DNA from: Burkholderia metallica | GTDB taxonomy: Bacteria; Pseudomonadota; Gammaproteobacteria; Burkholderiales; Burkholderiaceae | NCBI RefSeq assembly: GCF_902832845.1 | Contig: NZ_CADFDB010000009.1 | Location: 1 to 64,000, forward strand | Length of the DNA stretch: 64,000 nucleotides | Direction: 5' to 3' | Shown: piece after piece, positions 30,188 to 39,476 of the stretch | Layout of the letters: every line of letters starts with the position of its first letter | How positions within the stretch are numbered: the first letter of the stretch is position 1 | Program-made: the position numbers and the translations under genes | The notes under the pieces: generated by a model | What the model saw: the letters and a program-made list of their open reading frames with translations, nothing else | Databases searched by the model: none | What the model was told of the DNA's origin: nothing

Positions 30188-31570
30188 TCAGCGCGACAGC
30201 GTAAACGCGCCGACCGGACTGGTCTTCTCGTAGAACTTGCCGCCTTCGAACTCCTCGACGGTCACGGCCCAGAAATAGTCGCCCGGCGGCAGGTGCGCGA
30301 CGGTGATCTGACGCGCATGCAGGCCAACCTGGTCGACGACCGGCGCACTCAGGTCCTTCGAGCGCGACAGCACGAACCGGTAGCGCGCGCCCTTGCCCGC
30401 GCCGTTCGGCGACCAGCGGAACTCGTAGCCGCCCGCGCCGGGCGACGCGCTCGCGTCGAGCCCCATCGCGCGGCGTTCGAACGCGTACGTGCGCGGCTGG
30501 CCCTCGAGGCCGTTCGCGTCGATCGCGGCGACCCGCACGAAGTAGTTTCCGTTCGGCACGTTGCGGAACACCGCGCGCGGCGAATCGGTACGCGTTTCGC
30601 GGAACAGGTCGAGCAGCCCCGCGTCGTGCGCGAGCTGCACGCGGTACGCATGCGCCTGTTCAAGCGGCGCGACGTCGAACGTGACGTCGGGCTCGTCCTG
30701 CACCTTGTCGGGATGCGCAAGCGCCGGTGCGGGCAGCAGCTCGACGGGCGCGCCGACCGCGCCGGACGCCGTCGCGACGCTGCCGAAATTCGCATGCACG
30801 AGCGTCGGGGTGGCCGACTGGCGGCCGCCCGCGACGCCGACGGTGCCGTCGAGCACTTCGACGCGCGTCGACGCCGTGCCGGCCGCGTCGTAGTTCACGC
30901 GAAAGCGCGTGCCGCGCACGCCGGCCACGACCGACGGCGAACGGATCTGGAAGCGGTCGTCGCGCTTCTTCAGGTGGGTGACCTCGCTTTCGACCGAGCC
31001 GCGCGTGAGTTCGAACTCCCGATCGAGCGTGCCGGTCAGCACCGTGCGGCGCAGCGACTTCAGGTCGAGCTGACTGTCCGGCGGCAGGCTCATGTGCGTG
31101 CCGTCGGACAGTTCGAGCGTCACGAAGCCGTTCGGGCCCGTGCGTACGCGATCGCCCTCGGCGAGCGTCGCATCGCTCGCGAGCGGCGAGAAGACATTGC
31201 CGGCGACATTATTGCCGGACGCGCGTTCGGCCGCGCCCTGCACCGCGACGACGCGCGCGGTCAGCTTTTCCTTGCGCAGCCGCGCCACCGGCAGCTTCAG
31301 CGCGATGCCGGGCTGCAGGCGCTTCGGCGCAGGCACGCCGTTGATCTGCTGAAGCAGTTGCCAATCGTCCGTGCCTTGCAGGTAGCGTGCGGCGATGTCG
31401 TACAGCGTGTCGCCCGCGTGCGTGCGATACACGACCATCTTGCCTGCTGCCGCGGCCGCCGGCGGCTGCGCGGCCGCATGCTGCGCGGCGAACGCAAACG
31501 CGGCCACGCAGACGGCGCGCAGCGCGGCCGTGCGCAGGTTCGCCGCGCGCTGCATGATGTGCCGGGTCAC
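30188..31570 (-). CDS. Periplasmic LysM-FecR domain protein
   Basis: A 460-residue exported protein. A signal peptide (residues about 6-32, cleavage after QHAAAQ) is followed by a LysM peptidoglycan-binding domain (about 40-92; YRTHAGDTLYDIAARYLQG), a FecR domain (about 95-250; GDRVRTGPNGFVTLELSDGT and SPSVVAGVRGTRFRVNY) and fibronectin-like repeats to the end. It probably sits on the cell wall and communicates with the CHASE2 kinase encoded next to it. The GTG at 31570 overlaps the regulator stop (GTGA) and is the likeliest start; an ATG at 31555, five codons in, is the alternative. Between two signalling genes with almost no spacing. Confidence 0.88.
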   Translation of the reverse strand: MTRHIMQRAANLRTAALRAVCVAAFAFAAQHAAAQPPAAAAAGKMVVYRTHAGDTLYDIAARYLQGTDDWQLLQQINGVPAPKRLQPGIALKLPVARLRKEKLTARVVAVQGAAERASGNNVAGNVFSPLASDATLAEGDRVRTGPNGFVTLELSDGTHMSLPPDSQLDLKSLRRTVLTGTLDREFELTRGSVESEVTHLKKRDDRFQIRSPSVVAGVRGTRFRVNYDAAGTASTRVEVLDGTVGVAGGRQSATPTLVHANFGSVATASGAVGAPVELLPAPALAHPDKVQDEPDVTFDVAPLEQAHAYRVQLAHDAGLLDLFRETRTDSPRAVFRNVPNGNYFVRVAAIDANGLEGQPRTYAFERRAMGLDASASPGAGGYEFRWSPNGAGKGARYRFVLSRSKDLSAPVVDQVGLHARQITVAHLPPGDYFWAVTVEEFEGGKFYEKTSPVGAFTLSR

Positions 31571-32271
31571 TCCGGTTCTCCCTGGCCGACCCGTTCGAGC
31601 CGGTAGCCGTAGCCGTAGATCGGCGCGAGGCGATAGCCGTTTTCGGGCCGCAGGCCGAGCTTGGTGCGCAGCATCGAGATATGCGTATCCATCGTGCGCG
31701 ACGGGATGTCGGTCGCCTGCTTCCACACGAGATCGAGAATATGGGCGCGCGACAGCGGCCGGTCGAGGTGCTGGAACAGCAGCAGCGCGAGCTCGAATTC
31801 CTTCTGCGTGAGGCTCACGGCCTTGTCGCCGACGTAGGCCTGCTTCAGGTTTACGTCGAAACGGAACTGATCGAATTCGCGAACGGTGGCCTCGGCGTTG
31901 ACCGGATACGCGCGGCGCAGCAGCGAGCCGATGCGCGCGCGCAGGATCGGGCCCGACACGGGCTTGACCACGTAGTCGTCGGCGCCGGCGTTGAGGATCT
32001 GCGTGATCCCCGCCTCGTCGTCGCGGCTCGTCATGAAGATGATCGGCAGGCTGTGCTCGGTCTGATTGGCACGCACCCACTTCAGCACTTCCTCGCCGGA
32101 CATGTCGGGCACGTTCCAGTCGAGGACCAGCAGATCGAACGTCTCGCGCTGCAGACGCTTCTTCAGGGCCTTGCCTTCCTTGAACGCATAGCACGTGTGG
32201 CCAACGGCCGTCAGCGTTTGACTGACGAAATCCGTCTGGGCCGGATCGTCATCCAGTACAGCAATTCTCAT
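31567..32271 (-). CDS. OmpR/PhoB-family response regulator
   Basis: A 234-residue DNA-binding regulator. The receiver domain (1-120) has the acidic pocket LDDD at 6-9, phospho-acceptor Asp51 (LVLDWNVPDMSG), the switch Thr (FMTSRD) and Lys (VVKPVSG). The winged-helix output domain (about 135-230) shows LTQKEFELALLLFQHLDRPL, SRTMDTHISMLRTKLGL and YGYGYRLE. It heads the operon with FecR-LysM, CHASE2 kinase and lipoprotein genes and is the obvious partner of that kinase. The start is MRIAVLDDD at 32271 with GGGG upstream. Confidence 0.93.
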   Translation of the reverse strand: MRIAVLDDDPAQTDFVSQTLTAVGHTCYAFKEGKALKKRLQRETFDLLVLDWNVPDMSGEEVLKWVRANQTEHSLPIIFMTSRDDEAGITQILNAGADDYVVKPVSGPILRARIGSLLRRAYPVNAEATVREFDQFRFDVNLKQAYVGDKAVSLTQKEFELALLLFQHLDRPLSRAHILDLVWKQATDIPSRTMDTHISMLRTKLGLRPENGYRLAPIYGYGYRLERVGQGEPE

Positions 32272-32457
32272 AGCACCCCGCAAATCGAAATCGATTCGTC
32301 CAGTTCAGCTCTCCGCCTTCATCCAGCCGCGCGACACGTGTGCGGCGGCGTCCGGATATCGGCCGTCGAGCCGTCGTTCGCCGCTCGCGCCACCTGCGCA
32401 AACCAGCGACCCCGGCCAAGCATCTCAAAAACGGGGCACGGACGAACCGGCGATTTC

Positions 32458-32485
32458 ATCATAGTAGTATGAAATTCGCCAACAA
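32458..32485 (-). promoter_or_regulatory. Candidate sigma-70 promoter for the response-regulator operon
   Basis: On the minus strand: -35 TTGTTG (32485-32480), 16-base spacer, -10 TATGAT (32463-32458). Transcription would start near 32451, giving a leader of about 180 bases before the regulator gene. The whole 32272-32542 gap has no supportable gene. Confidence 0.55.
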
Positions 32486-32542
32486 ATTGCGCGGACTACC
32501 GTCTTTTCTTCGAATAATCCTTCCTGCCGTGCAATCTGGCGC

Positions 32543-32965
32543 CTAGTCGACGCGCGCCACGCCCGTCGCCGGCTCGGCGACATCGTCGGCCGGCACGTGC
32601 GGTGACAGCCGCTCCGGACGCGCCGGTTGTGCCAGCATCCGCTGCAACTGCCCGCGCACACGCTCCCACGCGGTGGCCGCGTAGTCCGGCTGGCTCGTCG
32701 CCCACGCGTGCGCCAGATCGAACACGCGCTCGATCGTCGCACCGCAGTAAGTCGGGCCCGAGCCCTCGCGCTGCGCGGCATCGCGCAGCCGTTCGTCGAG
32801 CCACTCGGCCAGCCACGGCATCTCGGCCGCGGCGGAATCCGCGTACGCCTCCAGCGCGGCACGCGCGTGGCGATCCTGTTGTGGGTCGAGCTCGATACGG
32901 CTCAGCCCCGATACGCTGCGTTCCGCTTCGGACGGACTTCGAATGGTCCCTGGTCTGAAGGACAT
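32543..32965 (-). CDS. Conserved-looking hypothetical cytoplasmic protein
   Basis: A 140-residue acidic, helix-rich protein with no signal peptide or membrane segment (MSFRPGTIRSPSEAERSVS at the start; EMPWLAEWLDERLRDAA in the middle). No family recognised. A good ribosome-binding site (GGGGAGAGGA) supports the ATG at 32965 over the longer frame. It stands alone: a 271-base gap separates it from the response-regulator operon, and TusA lies 212 bases upstream. Confidence 0.6.
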   Translation of the reverse strand: MSFRPGTIRSPSEAERSVSGLSRIELDPQQDRHARAALEAYADSAAAEMPWLAEWLDERLRDAAQREGSGPTYCGATIERVFDLAHAWATSQPDYAATAWERVRGQLQRMLAQPARPERLSPHVPADDVAEPATGVARVD

Positions 32966-33177
32966 GTCCTCTCCCCGTTGTACGACGGTAGCGCCAGGCA
33001 TGGCCCCCGTGCCCGCCGTACGACGTACCGTGACCGGCGCATCCGCTGGGAGCGGACGACCGGCCGGGTCAGTATACGCAGGCGGTCGCGAAGCGAGGTT
33101 TAAGAATTGTCAGAGAAGCGTGGCCGGCGCGGCGCGGCCGTACGGCGCCCGGGCGGCCGGCACCGCGAGGCGCGCCG

Positions 33178-33405
33178 TCAGCGGCGGCGCATCAGGAACA
33201 CGAAGGTCTTGTCCTGCGTCGTCGATTCGACGATCTCGTTGCCCGTCTGCTTCGCGAACGCGGCGAAGTCGCGCTGCGAACCCGGATCGGTCGCGAGCAC
33301 CTTGAGGATCTGCCCGCTTTCCATATCGGCGAGCGCTTTCTTGGCACGCAGGATCGGCAACGGGCAATTGAGCCCGCGCGCGTCCACTTCCTTGTGAATC
33401 TGCAT
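33178..33405 (-). CDS. tusA: TusA-family sulfur carrier protein
   Basis: A 75-residue SirA/TusA/YeeD-fold protein that carries persulfide sulfur on a single cysteine, for tRNA thiolation, molybdenum-cofactor or other sulfur relays. The CPxP motif is intact (DARGLNCPLPILRAKK, Cys14), and the length matches the family. Whether it serves tRNA 2-thiouridine formation like E. coli TusA is inferred. The start at 33405 precedes MQIHKEVDARGL. It follows the LysR gene on the same strand with a 116-base gap. Confidence 0.92.
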   Translation of the reverse strand: MQIHKEVDARGLNCPLPILRAKKALADMESGQILKVLATDPGSQRDFAAFAKQTGNEIVESTTQDKTFVFLMRRR

Positions 33406-33521
33406 CGGCTGTCGACCTTCGAATGACGCGCCACACGCGGCGCGGGAGGAAGCGGCGATTTTACCGCAGCGCCGCCCCGGCTGCCCGGACGGCCCACGGC
33501 CGGCGCCCGCGGGCGCGAGGC

Positions 33522-34457
33522 TCATGCGCCGGAGAAGCCGCCCGCGAGCCGTTCGCGCAGGTGCCGCACGAGCGCGCGCACCGCGCTCGGCACGACCGGG
33601 CTGTACGGCCGGATCGCGAAGATGTGGTCGCCGAACGCGCCGGACGGCCGCCAGCCGTCGAGCAGCGTGACGAGCCGGCCGGCATCGAGGTCGCGCTGCG
33701 CGCTGAAATCCGGCAGCAGCGCGATGCCGAGCCCGCCGAGCGCGGCCTCCCGCATCGCCTCGCTGTTGTTCGCGGCGAAGCTGCCGCGCACCGGCACGCT
33801 CACGCGCTGACGCCGCCGGCCGTCCGGCTCGAAACTCCACGCGGCCGGTTCGTTGTCGCGCAGGTAGCACAGGCAGCTGTGCTCGACCAGTTCGCTCGGG
33901 TGCCGCGGCGCGCCGCGCGCGTCGAGATAGTCGCGGCTCGCGACGAGCAGCGAGCGCGTGTCGCACAGCTTCCACGCGACGTGGGTCTGCGGTGCGGTGG
34001 TCGTATGGCGGATCGCGAGGTCGAAGCCCTCCTGCGTCAGCGAATGCAGCCGGTCCGACAGGTCGAGTTCGATCTGCACGCCCGGATGCTGGCGCAGGAA
34101 ATCGGGCAGGTGCGGCACGACCTGCTGGCGCCCGAGCGCGACCGGCACCGTCACGCGCAGCAGCCCGCGCGGCTCGCCGGCCAGATCCTTCACGCGCGCG
34201 AAGTGCTGTCCGATCGACTCGAACGCGTCGCGCGTGCTGTCGACGAGCGTCTGGCCCGCATCGGTGAGCCGCACGCTGCGCGTCGTGCGCCGCACGAGCG
34301 GCACGCCAGCCGCCTTTTCGAGATCGGCGATGCGCTGGCTCATCGCGGCCTTGCTGATGCCGAGCCGCTGCGCGGCAGCCGTGAAACTGCCGGCCGCGGC
34401 CAGCACCGTCAGCGAATGGATATGCGGCCAGAGCGCCTGGACATTTTGCTGATTCAT
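33522..34457 (-). CDS. LysR-family regulator divergent from mmsA
   Basis: A 311-residue LysR regulator with an N-terminal winged helix (HSLTVLAAAGSFTAAAQRLG, VPLVRRTTRSVRLTDAG) and a standard effector domain. It is divergent from the methylmalonate-semialdehyde dehydrogenase gene with 113 bases between the two starts, and a perfect palindrome lies in that gap, so local control of mmsA is likely. The start MNQQNVQALW at 34457 is chosen because the frame before it lacks LysR sequence. Confidence 0.92.
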   Translation of the reverse strand: MNQQNVQALWPHIHSLTVLAAAGSFTAAAQRLGISKAAMSQRIADLEKAAGVPLVRRTTRSVRLTDAGQTLVDSTRDAFESIGQHFARVKDLAGEPRGLLRVTVPVALGRQQVVPHLPDFLRQHPGVQIELDLSDRLHSLTQEGFDLAIRHTTTAPQTHVAWKLCDTRSLLVASRDYLDARGAPRHPSELVEHSCLCYLRDNEPAAWSFEPDGRRRQRVSVPVRGSFAANNSEAMREAALGGLGIALLPDFSAQRDLDAGRLVTLLDGWRPSGAFGDHIFAIRPYSPVVPSAVRALVRHLRERLAGGFSGA

Positions 34458-34467
34458 CCATCGATTA

Positions 34468-34481
34468 TTCAGAATTCTGAA
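34468..34481. promoter_or_regulatory. Perfect 14-bp palindrome in the LysR/mmsA gap, probable operator
   Basis: TTCAGAATTCTGAA is its own reverse complement and contains the T-N11-A arrangement of LysR sites. It begins 11 bases from the LysR start codon and about 90 bases from the mmsA start, fitting autoregulation plus mmsA activation. Confidence 0.6.
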
Positions 34482-34570
34482 CAGTGAATCAAGTTTCGCG
34501 GCCTTCTCCCGCCCCGCGCGTTTGCCTAGACTGGGTGCTGTCCATCCCACCCGATTCCCCAGGAGACACG

Positions 34571-36091
34571 ATGAATCCGGTTCCCGCTTACACCTCCGAC
34601 GCCGACGTCGGCCACTATGTCGACGGCGCGCCCGTCGCCGGCCGCAGCGGCCGCTTCCAGGACGTCCTCAACCCGGCGCTCGGCCGCGCGGTGCGCCGCG
34701 TGGCGCTCGCCGACGACAGCGAAGTGCAGCAGGCCGTCGCGTCGGCCCATGCCGCGTTCCCGACCTGGGCCGAGACGCCGCCGATCCGCCGCGCGCGCGT
34801 GCTGCACCGCTTCCTGCAACTGATGAACGAGCATCGCGACGCCCTCGCGGCGATCATCACGGCCGAGCACGGCAAGGTGTTCTCCGACGCGCAGGGCGAA
34901 GTCGCACGCGGCATCGACATCATCGAATTCGCATGCGGCGTGCCGCAACTGCTGAAGGGTGACTTCACCGACCAGGTCAGCACCGGCATCGACAACTGGA
35001 CGATGCGCCAGCCGCTCGGCGTCGTCGCGGGCATCACGCCGTTCAACTTCCCGTGCATGGTGCCGTGCTGGATGTTCCCGGTCGCGCTCGCGACGGGCAA
35101 CACGTTCGTGCTGAAGCCGAGCGAGCGCGACCCGTCGGCCGCGCTGTTCATCGCCGACCTGCTCACGCAGGCCGGGCTGCCGCCCGGCGTGTTCAACGTC
35201 GTGCAGGGCGACAAGGGCGCGGTCGACGCGCTGCTCGACCACCCCGATGTACAAGCGGTCAGCTTCGTCGGCTCGACGCCGATCGCGGCCTACGTGCAGC
35301 AGCGCGCGGTGCAGTCGGGCAAGCGTGTGCAGGCGCTCGGCGGGGCGAAGAACCACCTCGTCGTGATGCCCGACGCAAACCTCGAGCAAGCGGTCGACGC
35401 GCTGATCGGCGCCGCGTACGGGTCGGCCGGCGAACGCTGCATGGCGATCAGCGTCGCGGTGCTGGTCGGCGACGTCGCGGACAAGATCGTGCCGCTGGTG
35501 GCCGAGCGCGCACGCAAGCTGGTGATCGGCGACGGCATGCAACCGGAAGTCGAGATGGGCCCGATCGTCACCGGCGACGCGCTCAAGCGCATCGAAGGCT
35601 ACATCGAGCAAGGCGTGAACGAAGGCGCGCAACTGGTGGTCGACGGCCGCGGGCTGCGTGTGGCCGGCCGCGAGGCAGGCTTCTTCACCGGCGGCACGCT
35701 GTTCGACCACGTGACGCCCGAGATGCGCATCTACAAGGAGGAAATCTTCGGGCCGGTGCTCGGCTGCGTGCGCGTGAAAGATTTCGGCGAAGCGGTCGAC
35801 CTGATCAACGCGCATGAATTCGGCAACGGCGTGTCGTGCTTCACGAGCGACGGCGGCATCGCGCGCGAATTCGCGCGGCGCATCCAGGTCGGCATGGTCG
35901 GCATCAACGTGCCGATTCCGGTGCCGATGGCGTGGCACGGCTTCGGCGGCTGGAAGAAGAGCCTGTTCGGCGACATGCATGCGTACGGCGAGGAAGGCGT
36001 GCGCTTCTACACGCGCCAGAAGTCGGTGATGCAGCGCTGGTCGTCGAGCATCGGCAAGGGCGCCGAATTCGCGATGCCGACCGCGAAGTAA
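34571..36091 (+). CDS. mmsA: CoA-acylating methylmalonate/malonate-semialdehyde dehydrogenase
   Basis: Oxidises malonate semialdehyde to acetyl-CoA (inositol route, IolA) or methylmalonate semialdehyde to propionyl-CoA (valine route), with NAD and CoA. 506 residues, aldehyde-dehydrogenase fold. Seen: the N-terminal [19 protein letters not shown] typical of [23 protein letters not shown], the NAD loop [11 protein letters not shown], and the catalytic Cys290 in [11 protein letters not shown]. Close to a complete inositol island, so the IolA role is likely, though it has its own LysR gene and no shared operon. The start at 34571 follows AGGAGA; an upstream in-frame ATG at 34484 lacks conservation. 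Confidence 0.93.
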   Translation: MNPVPAYTSDADVGHYVDGAPVAGRSGRFQDVLNPALGRAVRRVALADDSEVQQAVASAHAAFPTWAETPPIRRARVLHRFLQLMNEHRDALAAIITAEHGKVFSDAQGEVARGIDIIEFACGVPQLLKGDFTDQVSTGIDNWTMRQPLGVVAGITPFNFPCMVPCWMFPVALATGNTFVLKPSERDPSAALFIADLLTQAGLPPGVFNVVQGDKGAVDALLDHPDVQAVSFVGSTPIAAYVQQRAVQSGKRVQALGGAKNHLVVMPDANLEQAVDALIGAAYGSAGERCMAISVAVLVGDVADKIVPLVAERARKLVIGDGMQPEVEMGPIVTGDALKRIEGYIEQGVNEGAQLVVDGRGLRVAGREAGFFTGGTLFDHVTPEMRIYKEEIFGPVLGCVRVKDFGEAVDLINAHEFGNGVSCFTSDGGIAREFARRIQVGMVGINVPIPVPMAWHGFGGWKKSLFGDMHAYGEEGVRFYTRQKSVMQRWSSSIGKGAEFAMPTAK

Positions 36092-36148
36092 GTCCGCCGC
36101 TGTGCCGCCCGCGCGATCGTTCGGCGGGCGGCGCATCGACCATCGCGT

Positions 36149-37033
36149 TCAGCCGGCCTGCGTGCCGTGCGCGCCGTCGGCGGTCGGCAGATACGACAGT
36201 TCGAGCCGGTACGCGAGCGCGACGAACAGGCTCTGCGCAAGGCCCATCGTGGCCGTCAGCGCGCGGAAACCGAACGTCGCGCTGTCCTGCACCATCAGCG
36301 TCACCTCGGCTTCCCGCGCGAGCGGGCTCATCCGGCTGTCGGTGATCGCGATCAGCCGCGCGCCGCGCTGCACGGCCTGCTGCGCGACCTGCACGGTTTC
36401 CTCCGCATACGGCATGAACGAGATCACGATCATCACGTCGCCCGCGCGCACCGAGCGGATCTGCCCGAGATGCATGCTGCCGAGCGCGCTGAACAGCCCG
36501 ATGCGCTTGTCGGTGTGCTGCAGCGCATAGTCGAGGTACACGGCGATCGGAAACGCACGGCGCGAGCCCGCGATCCAGATCGCCTGCGTGTCGGCGAGCA
36601 GGTCGACGGCCTGCGCGAGCGCCTGCGAATCGAGCGTCTGCCGCAGTTGCTGCATCCCGGCGATGCTGCCCTTGATGAACTCGTCGGCGATCTGTTCGGG
36701 CTGCAGGCTCGACGAGCCCGATTCGATCACGTCGCGCAACCGCAGGTTGTACGCGCGCCCCGGCGCGATCTGCTGCGCGAGCCCCTCGCGGAACAGCCGC
36801 TGCATCTCGGAAAAGCCGGAGAAGCCGAAATGCTTCGCGAAGCGCACGACGGCCGACGGCTGGACGCCGCACGCCTCCGCGAGCGACTGGATGCCTTCCA
36901 GGCCAAGCTGGTCCCGATGCGTTTCCACGTGGCGCGCGATCACCTTCAGGCGATTGCTGAGGCCGTCGTATTCCTGCGTCAGATGCTGCAGGAACTGCTC
37001 GACGGTGGCGGGAGGTTTCTCGGATGAACTCAT
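36149..37033 (-). CDS. RpiR-family regulator, probable inositol repressor (IolR-like)
   Basis: A 294-residue regulator: N-terminal helix-turn-helix of the RpiR type (about residues 20-95; GVQPSAVVRFAKHFGFSGFS) and a SIS sugar-phosphate-binding domain (about 130-270; AIWIAGSRRAFPIAVYLDYA, DVMIVISFMPYAEETVQVA). In rhizobia, inositol genes are controlled by RpiR-type IolR, which is thought to release DNA on binding a late pathway intermediate. Its position at the edge of the inositol island makes this the best candidate repressor. Start MSSSEKPPATVEQF at 37033; the ribosome-binding site is weak. Convergent with mmsA. Confidence 0.88.
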   Translation of the reverse strand: MSSSEKPPATVEQFLQHLTQEYDGLSNRLKVIARHVETHRDQLGLEGIQSLAEACGVQPSAVVRFAKHFGFSGFSEMQRLFREGLAQQIAPGRAYNLRLRDVIESGSSSLQPEQIADEFIKGSIAGMQQLRQTLDSQALAQAVDLLADTQAIWIAGSRRAFPIAVYLDYALQHTDKRIGLFSALGSMHLGQIRSVRAGDVMIVISFMPYAEETVQVAQQAVQRGARLIAITDSRMSPLAREAEVTLMVQDSATFGFRALTATMGLAQSLFVALAYRLELSYLPTADGAHGTQAG

Positions 37034-37305
37034 CGGATAGCGCGAAGTTGACGGCCCCGATGCGCGCGCGATGCGGGCGGGCGCGGCCCGGGGCTCACCT
37101 GGATACATGCATGAAGGGCGAATTTAATCACGTTTGCGGCACGGCCCGCGCCGCACGCTCGCTCCCACGCGCTCGATCATCACTTGCCTACGCTCCACGG
37201 CGATACTGGAAGCGATTGTCCGACGCTCTCGCGGCGCCGTAAAGATCAGGGTGTCTACCAAGGCCGGCCGCCACGGCAGCGCGTGGCGCAACCGGCCTGC
37301 CCTGC

Positions 37306-38478
37306 TCAGCGATAGTCGACCCACACGCCGCCCGCATCGGCGGAACGCACGCAGTTCTCGACCCAGCGCACGCCTTCCACGCCCGCATGGACGTCCGGAT
37401 AGCGGATGTGCTTCAATGCCGCGGCGTCGCCGCGATCGGCCGCATCCATCGCCAGCGCGAAGCGCGCGTAGAGATTCGACCACGCTTCGAACAGCCCTTC
37501 CGGATGCCCGGCGCCGATCCGATCCTCGCGCAACGCGTGCGGATGCAGATAGCCCATTCCGCGATCGAGCACCTGCGCGGGTTGGCCCTGCACTTCGTAG
37601 CGCAACTGGTTCGGATGCTCGTCCCACCATTCGACGCTCGCCTTCGAGCCGATCACGCGCACCTTCTGGCTGTGCATCGAACCCGCGTTCACCGCGCTCG
37701 ACCATACGTAGCCGACCGCGCCGGTGTCGTATTCCATGATCGTGAACGCGTTGTCTTCCAGCGGCGCGCGGCTCTTCACGAAGCTCTGCCGCGAACACAT
37801 CAGCCGCCGTATCTTCAGCTCGGGCGCCATCACCTCGGAGATGTACAGCGGATGCGTGCCGATGTCGCCGAGCACGTAGCTCGGGCCCGCGAACTTCGGG
37901 TCGACGCGCCAGCGCGCGGCCGCGCTCGCGGCCTCGACGCCTTCGCTGTGGAAGCCGTGCGCGAACTGCATCTGCACGATGCGGATTTCGCCGAGATCGC
38001 CGCGCGCGATCATCTCGCGCGCCTGCTCGATCATCTGGTGTCCGGAATAGCCGTACGCGACGCCGACGATCCGGTTCTTCTCGACCGACAGCCGCTGCAG
38101 CGTCTCGGCCTCGTCGGTCGTGAAGCACAGCGGCTTCTCGCAGACCACGTGCAGCCCCGCGTTCAGCGCCGCGCGGCAGATTTCGAAGTGCGTGTTGTTC
38201 GGCGTTGCGATCGATACCGCGCGGATGCCGTCCGGGCGCCGCGCCTCGGCGTCGAACATCGTCGCGTAGTCGGAATAGCAGCGTTCGGCCGCGACGCCGA
38301 GCTTCACGCCGAACTGGCGGCCGCGTTCGGGGTCGAGGTCGAACGCGCCGGCGAGCAACTGGAAGCTGCCGTCGCGCAACGCGGCCGACCGGTGGCTGTA
38401 GCCGATCTGGCTGCCGAGCCCGCCGCCGACCATGCCCCAGCGAATCGAATGTCCAAGCAGAATCTGTCCGTCAATCAT
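37306..38478 (-). CDS. Gfo/Idh/MocA dehydrogenase, second inositol-type oxidoreductase
   Basis: A 390-residue NAD(P)-dependent sugar or cyclitol dehydrogenase. The Rossmann motif GMVGGGLGSQIGYSHR lies at residue 15, the EKP catalytic lysine in VVCEKPLCFT, and the D-x3-H pair in LGDIGTHPLYIS. It differs clearly from the IolG encoded upstream in length and sequence and lies last in the ABC-importer operon, so oxidation of another cyclitol (for example scyllo-inositol or a chiro form) is a reasonable inference; the substrate is not readable. 32 bases after the IolE-like gene. The 272 bases beyond it, up to the RpiR start, hold no gene. Confidence 0.88.
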   Translation of the reverse strand: MIDGQILLGHSIRWGMVGGGLGSQIGYSHRSAALRDGSFQLLAGAFDLDPERGRQFGVKLGVAAERCYSDYATMFDAEARRPDGIRAVSIATPNNTHFEICRAALNAGLHVVCEKPLCFTTDEAETLQRLSVEKNRIVGVAYGYSGHQMIEQAREMIARGDLGEIRIVQMQFAHGFHSEGVEAASAAARWRVDPKFAGPSYVLGDIGTHPLYISEVMAPELKIRRLMCSRQSFVKSRAPLEDNAFTIMEYDTGAVGYVWSSAVNAGSMHSQKVRVIGSKASVEWWDEHPNQLRYEVQGQPAQVLDRGMGYLHPHALREDRIGAGHPEGLFEAWSNLYARFALAMDAADRGDAAALKHIRYPDVHAGVEGVRWVENCVRSADAGGVWVDYR

Positions 38479-38510
38479 GATGGTGGTGTTCCTGGTGCGT
38501 GTTCACAAGA

Positions 38511-39437
38511 TCATGCAAAACCGGCCGACGCGAGAAACGCGCGGCTCGCGGCGACGTCGCGCAGGCTCGTGCCGGCGTTGCGCGGGTCGCGCTCCTGCTC
38601 GATCGTGATGTAACCCGCGTAGCCGATCTCGTCGAGCGCCTCGCGGATCGCGCGGTAGTCGAGCACGCCGGTGCCGATCGGGCACATCACGCCGCGCGCG
38701 CACGCGGCGAAGAACGCGATGTGCTCGCCCATCACCGCGTCGTACACGGCCGCGTCGATGTCCTTGAAATGCACGTAGTCGACGCGCGACGCGTGACGGC
38801 GCAGCCACGTTTCCGGGTCCATGCCCGAGTAATGCAGGTGGCCGGTGTCGAGACACAGGCCGGCCGTGTCGGCGGGAATATCGGCGACGATCCGGTCGAT
38901 CTCGTCCGCGAACTCGATATAGCCGCCCGCGTGCGGATGAATCACCGCGCGCACGCCGAATTCGTCGCGTGCGATCGTCGCGATCTGCCGGATATGGTCG
39001 ACCATCCGCGCCCAGCGCTCGTCCGACAGCCGCGGCGCACGATCGCCGTGCCCGGCCGCGTAGTCGCGCTCGTCGTGGCCCCAGTCCATCACGACCAGGT
39101 ACGGCGCCGCATGGCGCTGGCCGTCCTGCGTCGGCAGCCTGGGCAGCCGCGTGATCAGCGCGCAGATGTCGCGGGTCTGGCGCAGCAGGTTCGGCAGGTT
39201 CTCCGGCGACACGAGATCGTCGAAGATCGTGCCCGCGGTGATGCTCAGGCGTTGCCGCTCGAGCTCGGCGCTCACCACGTCCAGTTCGAGCGGGATGTAG
39301 CCATACGGCCCCAGCTCGATGCCCGAGTAACCGGCCTGCGCGGCCTCGGCGAGCACCTGCCGCCACGGCGGCAGGTGCGGGTTCTTCACGTCGTCGACGC
39401 CCCAGCAGCACGGGGCGCAGCCAATCTTCATCGTCAT
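38511..39437 (-). CDS. IolE/IolI-like TIM-barrel isomerase or dehydratase
   Basis: A 308-residue AP-endonuclease-2-fold (TIM barrel) protein with metal-site blocks at the usual strand ends: VIHPHAGGYIEF, LCLDTGHLHYSG, VHFKDID and TIEQERDP. These resemble inosose dehydratase and inosose isomerase, but this is not the main IolE, which lies in the other operon. It may convert an alternative inosose, working with the neighbouring dehydrogenase. The start is MTMKIGCAPCCWG at 39437 (a second ATG is two codons on); a TTG further upstream is not convincing. Confidence 0.82.
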   Translation of the reverse strand: MTMKIGCAPCCWGVDDVKNPHLPPWRQVLAEAAQAGYSGIELGPYGYIPLELDVVSAELERQRLSITAGTIFDDLVSPENLPNLLRQTRDICALITRLPRLPTQDGQRHAAPYLVVMDWGHDERDYAAGHGDRAPRLSDERWARMVDHIRQIATIARDEFGVRAVIHPHAGGYIEFADEIDRIVADIPADTAGLCLDTGHLHYSGMDPETWLRRHASRVDYVHFKDIDAAVYDAVMGEHIAFFAACARGVMCPIGTGVLDYRAIREALDEIGYAGYITIEQERDPRNAGTSLRDVAASRAFLASAGFA

Positions 39438-39476
39438 GTCGGTCGGTCCGTCAGACAAGCGGCGGGTGGCCGCGGA

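Noticed and set aside
32340-32546. Small plus-strand ORF in the gap upstream of the response-regulator gene
   Set aside because: No ribosome-binding site, Arg-rich composition, and it overlaps the likely promoter of the minus-strand operon.
36104-36132. 9-bp GC-rich hairpin between mmsA and the RpiR gene as a terminator
   Set aside because: No T tract on either strand; at this GC content such stems are common.
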